Shown here: positions 24,931-35,820 of the stretch, in pieces
How positions within the stretch are numbered: the first letter of the stretch is position 1
Layout of the letters: each line of letters opens with the position of its first letter
Assembly: GCA_028023455.1 (NCBI GenBank)
Contig: JAQFVV010012544.1
Location: 1-64,000, forward strand
Source of the DNA: Epiperipatus broadwayi
Lineage: Eukaryota > Onychophora > Udeonychophora > Euonychophora > Peripatidae
Direction of reading: 5' to 3'
Length of the DNA stretch: 64,000 nt
The notes under the pieces: model-generated
What the model was told of the DNA's origin: nothing
The model's database searches: none
What the model saw: the letters and a program-made list of their open reading frames with translations, nothing else
Program-made: the position numbers and the translations under genes

Positions 24931-26740
24931 ATGCTTATTCATAAGGTTACAGCCTTAGTAAATATTACTTAATATAATAATGTGGGTTTAATAAAATTTA
25001 TAATTAAAGAAGATCATCAAAAGACAAAATACTTGTGTCAATTTACAATTGCACATCAAATTATTTTACTTCTTTACCCACATTCTATTTCTTTCATATT
25101 AATTTTAACATTTACAACACTCAGTGAAATTATTTTGTACATTGTTGATATGCTTTAAGGAACTTAATAAAAACTATTTCATCAAATAAAAATTATTATA
25201 TCATTTTAATTATAATAAATATCAAAGTATTTTAATTTTTAAGAAAGATTAATAGGTAAAAAATAAAATAAAAAACAAATATAGAAGAGTATATGACAAG
25301 ATAAAAACCACAGTGAAAACAAAATGAAAACAGTATAAGACTTTGTATTGTGTATATTATAACAAATATAGTGAATTTATACTCCATCAATAAGAGAAAA
25401 TCGTAACTCTAGTTAATGATATTTTGATTATAATAAGAATGAAAGAGTGTCAAAAAAATTATATTATTTTTGTAGTATTTTGCCAATCTTAATTATCATC
25501 ATGCTTTTATAATAAATAGAAAGCATCATAAACAAATAGATATACAGTATTTTTTATGTTAATAATGATAGACAAGGAAATATTATAAAACTATTTCAGC
25601 TTAAAGGTATGGGATTGAAATATGAGGGGGGAAAGCCTCATAACTTTTTGAAAATAAAGCATTATCAGTGGTGTTGAACACAATTTTAAAAATCAGAAGA
25701 AAAAGATCTGGAAATGTAAAGTTACCAATGAGAAGATTGGATTATAATAAATATGTTTGACTCAAAATAGATTAATATTGAAAGAGGATATCCTTTGGCT
25801 GATGAAATATCACATCACAATTTAGGAAAATCATTTTTAAAAAGTAAACTAAAATATTATTCCAAGAAAAAATAGGCAATAAAATAAATTTAAAGAAAAT
25901 AACGAGGAAAAAATCAGACTAAAGGATAACAAATTATTGAAAATAATAGCAATATAATTGATAAAGTTAAAAATGCTGTAGTAAAGTAGTATTGTATTAA
26001 TAATGACATCAATAACAAGATAGAGACAAAGTTGAAAGATGGCGAATTCCATAGGAATAAAAATATTAAAAAAGGCCTGATAGTTAAGCTTTGAAAAAGA
26101 GAAAGATAGAAAAACGTGACTAGGGAATGTAGAAAATGAAGTGTCATGGAAATGAAATAGTGTGTAATGATAAAAATAATAAATTATTTGTAAAGAAATT
26201 AGGTAAATTTAAAAAATTTGGGAGAATATACAAATGATTTATAGAAGAAAAATAACACGATTTAGTCTAAATTAATGTAAAAAAATATCATATAGATAAA
26301 TATTAAATAAATTGTATAATAATGAAAAGTGAAATTGAAAAATAATTAAATGACAACTAGCAAATCAAAGAATGCCGATTTTATTCCAGCAAAATTATTG
26401 AAGAAGGACAGAGCTTTTTTTTTAATTTTTAGTTATTATTAAGTGATTCAGTGACCACTAGAATTTTTTAAAACAAATAAATATCATTTCAAAAGAAAAA
26501 TACCTAATTTGGTAAAATGCTATAATTTAAAAAAAATAATATAAATTTGTTTTATAAAATGTTGCTATGAATTTTTAATCAATACATTTCTTATATTATG
26601 TTTTGTTTAATTTGAAGAAAAATTTCGATTTAGAAACAAGATGTTATTATGATAATTGTTGAGAGAAATAGAAAGATAGAAAAAGAAAGAAATATTTTGT
26701 TTCATGATCTTGAATTGTTTTTTTAGTATTAAAATATTGT
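24931..26740. other. AT-rich intergenic sequence
   Basis: Strongly purine-skewed on the plus strand from about 25.6 to 26.3 kb, which yields hydrophobic minus-strand open frames of 67 and 77 codons. I judge those spurious. No motif is recognised. Confidence 0.45.
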
Positions 26741-27008
26741 AATTAGAGGGGTTTGAACTCAGGATTTTTCAGCCGATATATTCTTCACTCCGTTCCAAGC
26801 AAGCAATACACATGACTACACAATACAAAAAGGATACATGATCTCCAAAATATGTATTTTGTGCAGAACCAACACTCAGCAGTTGAGCCAGATCATATTG
26901 GGTATCATGTATCTTTTTTACATGTTTTTGGTCATGTGTATTGGCTGTTTGAAATGGGACAGAAACTTAATAGACTAAAAAATCCTGAGTTCAAATCTGT
27001 CTAATTAC
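26741..27008. mobile_element. Inverted-repeat SINE-like element with B boxes
   Basis: Right end 26927-27008 reads TTGGCTGTTTGAAATGG ... AATCCTGAGTTCAAATCTG. The left end (26741-26816) is its diverged inverted copy, with AATCCTGAGTTCAAACCCC on the minus strand. GAGTTCAAA(T/C)C matches a Pol III B box. The core shares GGTTCAGCACAAAAT-like and GGTCATGTGTAT words with 35520-35580. Confidence 0.6.
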
Positions 27009-27412
27009 ATATATAAACATATTCCGTATAGGCAAATTATGTATTGCAATATAATTACTTATTAAAAAATTGGAAAATTATATGGCTGAAAAATAAGAAA
27101 CTTTTATTTGATTCAGAGATATCCACTTATGGAAAAACTAAATATTACAAAAAGTTTAAATTATAAGTGGTATCTACCTTTTATTTAATTTAATATATAC
27201 TTTATGAGCTGATAAATGAATGTTGCTTTAATAAAAATGCAAATCCAAAAAGGCTTGTCATCCTCTCTAATTATTTACTGCCAAAAATTAATAAGAGTTT
27301 CTGGATTATTGTTGTATAGAAAGAAAAATGATAAAAATCATTAAATTGCCATATTAAGGCAAGTGCCATGTTAGTAAATAATACTATAAATATTATATAT
27401 ATAATATTAATA
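27009..27412. other. AT-rich spacer
   Basis: No feature recognised between the SINE-like element and the next repeat cluster. Confidence 0.45.
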
Positions 27413-28110
27413 AGCCAATAAGCTAATACATATGCGCTTTGCAGATGTCACTATATAAATGAATACTCCCACTTTTTCAAACTCGAGATAAAGTCCTTAA
27501 GAAAATATAGAATGAATCACCTATATTTTTGACCCAACCGTATATGTATGGGCAAATCTGAAGTGTTTGAAATGAGAGCATGAAGTTATTAATAGATCAC
27601 TTTAAATTACTTTTTTACACGTAAATGAATGACACCAATGAAATTTCTAGAATTTACGATATGTCATTCTTATAATTAAGCATATGTAAACAAGACATTT
27701 ATTTTTATATAGTGCAATGTTTTTTATAATCTATAATATTAGTAAGCCAATAAGCTAATACACATGCACTTTGCAGATGTCACTATATAAATGAATACTC
27801 CCACTTTTTCAAACACGAGATAAAGTCTTTAAGAAAATATAGAATGAAAAAAGTAATTTAAAGTGATCAATTAATAAATTCACGCTCTTCATTTCAAACA
27901 CTTCAGATTTTCCCATACATATACGGTTGGGTCGAAAATATAAGTGGATTCATTCTATATTTTTTTAAAGACTTTATGTCATGTTTGAAAAAGTGGGAGT
28001 ATTCATTTATATAGTGACATCTGCAAAGCGCATGTGTATTAGCTTATTGGCTTATTAATATTATAGATTATAAAAAACATCACGCTATATAAAAAATAAA
28101 TGTCTTGTTT
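27413..28110. repeat. Three-copy repeat cluster with one inverted copy
   Basis: Copy A (27413-27615, plus) and truncated copy B (27741-27846, plus) start with AGCCAATAAGCTAATACA. Copy C (27847-28050) is inverted and ends in TGTATTAGCTTATTGGCTT. Flanking words next to B and C (ACAAGACATTTATTTTTATA and its inverse at about 28080-28108) make B plus C a palindrome. No coding content. Confidence 0.8.
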
Positions 28111-28369
28111 ATATAAATATTATAGTTTTTTTTTTCATATAGGGAAATTAATGAGATCTTTAGTTTGCAGTAATATAATGTTATTTCTAATTTTTAATTA
28201 AAAATATTTTTAGAATGTAAAATTGGAAAGGGAAAGAGTAAGATAAATTAGTATATATATATATATATATATTCACTAGATGAAGCTTTACCAATAGCCC
28301 ACTATCAAGCTTTGTTTACATAAACACTGAGAGAGATAGAATTCAATATCTCTTTCAAAATGTCTCCAA

Positions 28370-28414
28370 CCTTTAAACCATGGTTTCAAGCTAGTTGGCT
28401 CACATCAGTAAAGG
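28370..28414 (-). ncRNA. Hammerhead-like motif, family 2 copy A
   Basis: Minus strand: stem I CCTTTA; core CTGATGT (A9 changed to T); stem II GAGC with GCTT around CAACTA; core GAA; stem III ACC-AT-GGT; cleavage-position T; returning strand TAAAGG, six perfect pairs in stem I. The A9 change would impair catalysis. Confidence 0.55.
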
Positions 28415-28789
28415 GTAGGAAGACCAGAAATTAGATCTAAACTCCAACTCTACTAAACAGCATTTATGATACATGTTTCTATCAGCTTCAAAGCACAAAT
28501 TTTTCAGATATGTAAATATCTTCAAATCCAGTCAAGCAAACTAGATAGCTATATGGTTCTGAATTCAGTTCAGTTTCCCCATATAGTAAAAGCCTCTGCA
28601 ATCTATATCATTGCAAAAATATTCAAGGGTGCATTTATGATAAACGAAACAAGTTATAAATTTTGTAACTTGCTATAGCTTGCATTTATGGTTCACTAAA
28701 TGGAGCTTTACCAATAGCCCACTATCAAGCTTTGTTTACATAAACACTGAGAGAGATAGAATTCAATATCTCTTTTAAATTATCTCCAA

Positions 28790-28834
28790 TCTTTAAACTA
28801 TGGTTTCAAGTGAGTTGGCTCACATCAGTAAAGG
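28790..28834 (-). ncRNA. Hammerhead-like motif, family 2 copy B
   Basis: Same layout, with A9 also changed, one stem III pair lost (ACCATAGT), and the outer stem I pair reduced to a G-U-type pairing. Confidence 0.45.
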
Positions 28835-28991
28835 AAAGAAAGACCAGAAACTAGATCTAAACTCCAGCTCTACTAAACAGCATTTATGAAACACGTTTCT
28901 ATCAGCTTGAAAGCATGAATTTTTCAGATACATAAATATCTTCAAATCCAGTTAAACAAACTAGATAGCTATATGGGTCTGGTCTTCCTAC

Positions 28992-29035
28992 CCTTTACTG
29001 ATATAAACCAACTAGCTCAAACCATGATTTAAAGG
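28992..29035 (+). ncRNA. Decayed hammerhead-like motif, family 2 copy C
   Basis: Reads CTGATAT, then AAAC-CAACTA-GCTC, then AAACC with the core G of GAA missing. Stem I CCTTTA/TAAAGG is still perfect. The GCTC here hints that the ancestral stem II was GAGC/GCTC. Confidence 0.45.
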
Positions 29036-29411
29036 TTGGAGACAATTTGAAAGAAATATTGAATTCTATCTCTCTCAGTGTTTATGTAAAGAAATCTTGA
29101 TAGCAGGCTATTGGTAAAGCTCCATCTAGTGAACGTAAAATGCAAGCTATAGCAAGTTATGAAATTTATAACTTGTTTTGTTTATCATAAATGCACTGTT
29201 GAAGGTTTTTTTCAATGATATAGATTGCAGAGGCTTTTACTATATGGTGAAACTGAACTGAATTCAGACCCATATAGCTATCTAGTTTGTTTGACTGGAT
29301 TTGAAGATATTTACGTATCTTAAAAATTCATGCTTTCAAGCTGATAGAAGCGTGTTTCATAAATGCTGTTTAGTAGAGTTGGAGTTTAGATCTAGTTTCT
29401 GGTCTTCCTAC

Positions 29412-29456
29412 CCTTGACTGACATGAGCTAATTAGCTTGAAACCATGGTTTAAAGG
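29412..29456 (+). ncRNA. Decayed hammerhead-like motif, family 2 copy D
   Basis: Core reads CTGACAT, stem II GAGC-TAATTA-GCTT, GAA is intact, stem III ACC-AT-GGT, stem I CCTTGA against TAAAGG with one mismatch. Confidence 0.45.
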
Positions 29457-29609
29457 TTGGAGACAATTTGAAAGAGATATTGAATTCTATCTTTCTCACT
29501 GTTTATGTAAACAAAGCTTGATAGTGGGCTATTGGAAAAGCTCCATCTAGTGAACATAAAATGCAAGCTAAAGCAAGTTACAAAAATTATAACTTGTTTT
29601 GTTTATCAT

Positions 29610-32535
29610 ATATATATATATATTGTGACCTTCTAGTTTGGCACCAGAAATATTAATTGTAATTGTATGGTATTATATCAGTAACATCTGATACCATCTT
29701 ATTAAAAAAATGAAATAATGTGAAATTTTTTTTTAATTTTTTATTTATGATTTAAAACTGTGATTAGAAGTACTTGTAGGTGTAATTTAAAAATTATTAG
29801 ATGTTTAGTATCTTACTTTAGGGTATAATTAATGATAGGATAGGGAGTGGCTTGTTATAAACATTGTCAGTTCAGTTTGAGTTGATGCTAATTTGTTTTA
29901 TTTGTTCGCAAATAAATATTTAGACTTGTTTGAGTGATTCTCTAGTTCATTTGCTTTACATATTTTAATTTATAGTATAAACAGTGAAATATGTTTCACT
30001 CATCATCATTAAAATAGTCATTTAGTCATATCAGTTTAGTGTCTATAGTGCATTGTTTGTAAATATTCATGTATGTCAATATCATTATTCAACTTCATTT
30101 TTCATTCATATGCTTCATTAAATCATTAAATATCACATCTCATATTCAAATATTTAATTTCATAAATAATAGTGTTAAAAACCAGCTTAACTACATTTTA
30201 AGTGAATTAATTGAACATTGGATTAATGAATTATTAAACAATAATTATACTAGAAAATATTTTATTTATTAAACAATTGTTATTAGTTTTTATTTTGTTG
30301 TTTTTAAAGTACAGAATATTCAATTCTTAGTTCAATTTAATGTTTAATTTTTTTTTATTTATTTGAAAGACAGAATAATTTTTCCCCCCATTTTTCTTTT
30401 TTTTTTCAAGACAAAGTTTCTTGCATAAATTAAGTTTTATTGTAATGGGAGGAGCAATTAATGGGTCTTTGTCTGGTGATCTTTGAACTTTCAGATATCT
30501 TGGACTATTGGAAGAGAAAATGTGTGAGGTAATATTTTAAAAATCTATAAAAAAAGACAACTACTTTGACTGCAAGTACACTCCAGTCAACTACTCCAAC
30601 AACTAAAACTGTTAAAAGATCTTCCAATACTGTTTCATTTTTAAATTCATTTATTAACAAAGTTTGATAGTATAATTTTTTTTTCTTCCAAAGTTCAAGC
30701 TGAAAGTAAAATATATTATTGGTTCACAGATATGAGTACTTAAACCACCCTAAGAGATACATTGGTTCCATCCTTGACTGACTATTTAGATTCTCCAACC
30801 ATTGTCTAAAATGCATGTAAGTGTCTATACTATATTATTTAAGTTTAAATTGCCACTATTAAAAGAAAGAATGGAAATGTATAATACTATTGTAAATTTA
30901 CTTTATTTAAACTTTAAACCTAATGGGAAAGAAGAATGTTTGTTTATTTTTTAAAATTATTTTTCTTAAGTTTTAATTATATTATTAATGGAAGAACTGC
31001 AGCGTGTGTAATTTGCAAACTGTTATTAAACATTTTCAGAACTCTTTATGAAAAATTTTATGCTAGTTATGAAGGAAGATTTCAAAGATGCGTATGAATC
31101 ATTTAATTTTATCATCATTATTATTAGAACATTTTCGTAATTATTTCCATTTTTACCTATTTAAAAATACAAGACTAAATGTGCAATTGATTGTACTATT
31201 AATATTTACCTGTTTTTCCAAACTGATAGGAGAAATGAATTTATAAAATGGATAAATTATGTGACTTTGCTTTATTAAATGCACTCCTCACTCATTGTGA
31301 AACTTTTCTGTCTATAATATTGCCAACAAACTTATACAAATAATATTATTAGCTAAATAATTACATATATTATGAATGGCTTTAAAAATATAAAATAAAA
31401 TTTTTGAATATATCCCAGGAATGAAATATGAACTATCACTTTATTTGCATCATAAAAATGTATATTGCTTGATTAATAAAATCCCTAATATATATTGTCA
31501 ACAGCAATTCATTAGTTTAAAGCTAAGAACATTGAATCTGCTCTTATGAATTAAAATAATATTGTTTTGTTTTCCTGCAGGAACATGTTTTGTGTATACA
31601 TCAATATTTATATTTGTGTGCTAATAATTATTATTATTGAAGAGATGACCAAGGAATGTCATTTATAAACAATCAATAAACTCTTCATTTTTATAACCAA
31701 GAAAGAAGAAAGAAAAAGAGAACTTTATTTATTTATTATTTAATATTATTTAGACAGATAGTGATAGTTTAAGAAGTGTTTTATTATTTTTATTAACATG
31801 TATTATTATTCTATTAGAACATCTCATAAATGTACAATATTAAGGGAAATATTGTACAAGGTATTTTTTATTAGTTTAATATACGTTTATTGTGTGTTAG
31901 ATTATAACATATGTGTGTGCACACATGGCAAGAAAGGGAGGCATCCATATAATGCTAATAGGGATGATAGCTCTTCTTTAAAAGAAGCACATTATATAGG
32001 TTCTTATATTATATCTATGCATCTTCAATAGATTCAAAAAATAATTATTTTCAATAATTATTTAATCTGAAATATAAAGTTTTTTTTATTTGTCTAAGCC
32101 AAATTTTTACTTTAGATTTGTGCTAATGTAAATGCACTATAAAAAATTTTGTCTTGTTTGCCAATAAAAATTATTGCCTTGTTTTCCAACTGTTATTAGT
32201 ATGTTACCAAGTCATAAATAATATATTATCAGATATGAAATATTCTTTATTGCTTTTACAATTAGTAATTGATATTTTGACAGTAATTCTTTGCTTACTG
32301 GGATTTGAATTGTCTGTGTATTATTATGCTTGTATACGTGTGTCCATTATTAAACTTAGCTATAATCATATGTTAATTGCAAGTACAAATGATATAAAGT
32401 CAATGGTTTCGGAGGAAGAGGATGGTCAATTGTTGTGGAAGGATTAGAAATTTATTTAAGTGAATTATTGTTTTTTATTATGCTTGAATGGAAAAGTATT
32501 TTTGTGGCTATACATAGTAAAGTTAGCAATATTTT
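29610..32535. other. AT-rich interval, possible isolated noncoding exons
   Basis: No coding exon is supported. A good acceptor (TTTTGTTTTCCTGCAG near 31565-31580) is followed about 95 bases on by AATAAA at 31675. A short segment near 30495-30528 lies between AACTTTCAG and GTAATA. These could be parts of a spliced noncoding transcript or chance matches. Open frames at 31798-32031 and 32154-32447 lack family features. Confidence 0.35.
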
Positions 32536-32770
32536 ATAGTATTTATGGGATCGAGTAATCTCTCCCTTTTGTTATTTGAATATTTAAACATGGGTAGATT
32601 TCCTAGTGTATTATATGAGATCGAGTAATCTCTCCCTTTTCTGTGTATTGAAGTATTTTTGATAGGAGTAGATTGAATCCTCCAGTTTTGATAGTATTTA
32701 TGGGATCGAGTAATCCTGTGTATTGAGGTATTTTGATAGAAGTAGATTGAATCCTCCAGCTTTGATATTT
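32536..32770. repeat. Three degenerate tandem units
   Basis: GGGATCGAGTAATC (or GAGATCGAGTAATC) at 32547, 32616 and 32702, with TCTCCCTTTT after the first two. The second and third are followed by CTGTGTATTGAAGTATTTT and AGATTGAATCCTCCAG. The unit is about 70-85 bases. Confidence 0.75.
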
Positions 32771-33309
32771 GATATTATGAATTAAAGTATATGAAATTAA
32801 GTATATTATCTCCCTGATCATTTGGTGAAGAGATTTATTCCCACCAGTTTAGTTAGTCTCAGAAGTAGACTTGGGAGTTATTGTGTTGATATTTATCTGA
32901 ATTGAATTGTAAAAATCTTTTATCCCCGTGTGTATTGAATGTTTTCCCAGATTATACTATAACCAATTGCCAGATAATTTATTGATAAAAAGAAGATAAA
33001 AGCAGAATAGAGTTTCTTACAAAACAGCTGTAATAAAGTTAGTGATTAAAGCTTGATTGTCCATTGCCTTTGTCCGTATTATGATCATATTATAACTTCA
33101 TAAGCAAACCGATTAGATTGATTAGAATTAATTATTTATTCTTTGACACACAGCATAATACATATTCATGTGTAAAATGTTAATTTGAAAGATATAGAAA
33201 AATTCATTATTAATGTATAACTTTAATTATCATTTTAAAATATATTTGTAGTGATCATTTAGGTTTCATATCATCAATTTTTATCATTCATTCATCATTT
33301 GATTAAGTA
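32771..33309. other. Interval with a poly(A)-signal-like site
   Basis: Less AT-rich around 33030-33090, with AATAAAG followed by GATTGTCCATTGCCTTTG, resembling the end of an LTR or transcript. No partner LTR was found. Confidence 0.3.
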
Positions 33310-33605
33310 AGCAAGCAAAGATAAAACATAGTTAATGAATAGAATTATTTGTTTCTATTTTGGCAAAATAAAACATAGTTATTTAATAGAATACTTTATT
33401 TCAATGTTGCAAAGGCAAAATATATTTAATCAATGAAATTATGTATTTCATTTTGCAAAATATAATTTGATAAGAATATATTTAATTAATGGAATTATTT
33501 TTTCATTTTGCAAGATATAGTTTGGTAATAATATATTTAAGTAATGGAGCTATTTATTTCATAATATCAAAACACAGTTTGATATTATTCTTAGGTTTCA
33601 AACCC
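33310..33605. repeat. Degenerate tandem repeat of about 50-60 bases
   Basis: Five to six units of the form TATATTTAATTAATGGAATT ... TTTCATTTTGCAAAATA can be followed, each diverged by substitutions and indels. No coding frame is maintained. Confidence 0.6.
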
Positions 33606-35451
33606 CTTTACTTTAGTTATAGTTAATGTGCATTTAAAGTAAAATGCAACATTTAAATTTTATTTTATTGTGTAATTAAAATATTTAACCCATGTTGTTT
33701 GTCATAGATTTATTAAGTTAATTGATAACTGAGTGTTATAAAACAAAATGTTGAATATAAAATAAATTTTGTAGTTGATTACTAGAAGTGTAAGGTTATA
33801 TTTCTTCAGTTCTATAGGTTTATCAGAAGTAACTGATAACTAAAAGACAATTTTCTTTACATTAAGATATATGGATTTATTTTGGTTCATTATTTAATGT
33901 TAAGAGTATAAGATGTTTCACAAATCTATCAAGATGTTTTGATAGATGAAATGTGTTAGGTTTGAAATTTAAGAGATCATATTGTGTTACTTATTTTTAT
34001 GTAAACTTTAACCAGTGATGCTAAATACATCCAAAATTTGTACTTATACCAATGAGAAAGAGATTAAATGTTTGCTGAACTATTTTTTTTATTTTGTTAA
34101 TAAATATTTTATTATTCAAAATTGTATTTAGATTTCTTCTTTAACATTCATTCATGTTTCATATTTCCACACATTCTCACACATTTATTTTATTTAATGT
34201 GATATAATTGTATTTTCATTTAATTATGATAAACCTCCAGATATGATGATATTGATTTACTTGATCCAAACACTGTATGAGATGCCAATTATCTACTGAT
34301 TTTCTAAAACGGTTTTATTATTTAGTAATTGTTTAGATGATGAATTAAAATCAAAATGTGCCCGATTTCTTTCATTATCTAACTGCCATTATTTAGTTAT
34401 GGTATTGCTTAGTTTATATTATTATGTTCATAATATTAAATATAGATTCCCTGAAATCTTTAATTTTTAATTCAGATTAAATAATAAATTCAGTTAACTA
34501 GATTAGATTAGTGTGTAATTAAAAATTTAGTAATGATAGGTTTAGTTTAAGTTCAGATCCAACTTGTTATACATTATAGTTTCTAAATATTATATTTTAG
34601 TTATTAGTTTAATTTCTAATATGGTAGAGGTTGTTCAGTGCATGTGGATGATGGGAGAAGGTAAAGTATATGTTAATTTAGATGGGTAGAATTTTACCAA
34701 TGTAAATCTTATTTATTTTAGAATTTGATAGATGTTTTATTCCTATTGATTATAATATTTTCTCCCACATCTAATGTAAATTGTACACCTCATAACCTCT
34801 ATATCCCTCAACTGAGCTAGTTTAAGGTGAAACTTTAATTAAGAGCCTCATAAGTAAATTTAGGATAAAGTTAGATTAATAGTTTATTCTATGATCCATA
34901 GAATTGGTGCCCCGGGTAATTGTTAGTGATAGTGATCGAATCCACCAAATTCAAGAGCAAGTATTTAAAGAAAAGCCATTACATCTTGAGTAGTAGTGAG
35001 ATTGATTGTGATATATTCTGAATACTCAACTACTTTATGCTCATTCTCATTCTTTACTTCACACTCCATCTTGTTACATTGAGATCTAATGATTTTTTTT
35101 TAAAAACTTGACCTTAAAATGGTAGATGTTTTTTTTGTCAAAATGATGGAAAGTAATACAAAATAATATGTGGTTTAACCCCCAAAATTTGTTTATATAT
35201 ATATATAGTCACTGTTTAATATTAGTTTACATTTTTAATATATATATATATAATATTATCATTTTAGTAATAAAAAAAATTCTTAATAAATATATATTAA
35301 TAATAAAAATCATAAAATTTTATTTAACAAAATTGTTTTGACCGTTATTATTTTATCTCATTGTTTTTTTTAAAAAAGTAAAAATAACATAAATTTGAAA
35401 TATTTAAATATATGTATGCCATCTATACTAAATTTAATGTAATTATAAGAA
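33606..35451. other. AT-rich interval with a primer-binding-site-like word
   Basis: No gene. At about 34901-34925 the sequence AATTGGTGCCCCGGGTAATT resembles the start of a retroelement leader, where a TGG complementary to a tRNA CCA end follows the 5' LTR. No LTR boundaries or gag frame were recognised around it. Confidence 0.3.
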
Positions 35452-35820
35452 ACTTGAACTCGAACTTTTAAGCTCCCTTTGTCTATCCAATCTAGCTTAT
35501 ACAATTGATACACATGACCACTGATTGATGAGTGCTGGTTCAGCACAAAATTATCTTTTTCACATGTATGGGTTCATGTGTATCAGTTGTATAAGACAGC
35601 TATTAAAACAGGCAAAACACTCTATACGTATTGCCACTCATTGCAAGCCAGAGTAATCAATGGATGCCAGAAGGCATCTGGATTGCACTGAGTGACAATA
35701 CATATAGAGAGTTTTGCCTGTTTTAATAACAGTTATAAGCAAGCATAAGAAATGGTGATCATGTGTTATATAGATAAATTGGATAGATGTAGGGACCTTA
35801 AAAGTTTGAATTCAAGTCCT
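35452..35820. mobile_element. Inverted-repeat SINE-like element carrying a nested palindrome
   Basis: Outer arms (35452-35520 and 35755-35820) share ATTGGATAGA and CTTAAAAGTT with the B-box-like GAGTTCAAGT. The core has GCTGGTTCAGCACAAAAT as in the 26.8 kb element. Within it, 35600-35733 is a second palindromic element (arms ATTAAAACAGGCAAAAC ... TTGCC and inverse). CAGTT(G)TATAAG on both sides of the inner element looks like a target-site duplication. Confidence 0.65.

Larger units (their letters stand above)
28272..29609. repeat. Head-to-head array of about 410-base units, family 2 (retrozyme-like)
   Basis: Units on the plus strand begin at TTCACTAGATG (28272) and GTTCACTAAATGG (about 28691). 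The second is cut near 28981, where the array flips, and two further units run inverted to 29609. The family is a distant relative of the family 1 array: same unit length, same block order (GATAGCTATATGG, AAGCCTCTGCAAT, GCATTTATGA), and a hammerhead-like motif at the matching place. AT tracts border both ends. Both arrays end at homologous points of the unit. Confidence 0.85.

Noticed and set aside
32154-32447. 97-codon hydrophobic open frame
   Set aside because: Starts at a TTG, has AT-driven composition, and shows no family motif or splice support.
33030-33110. LTR end with poly(A) signal
   Set aside because: No second LTR, no primer-binding site next to it, and no gag or pol frame.
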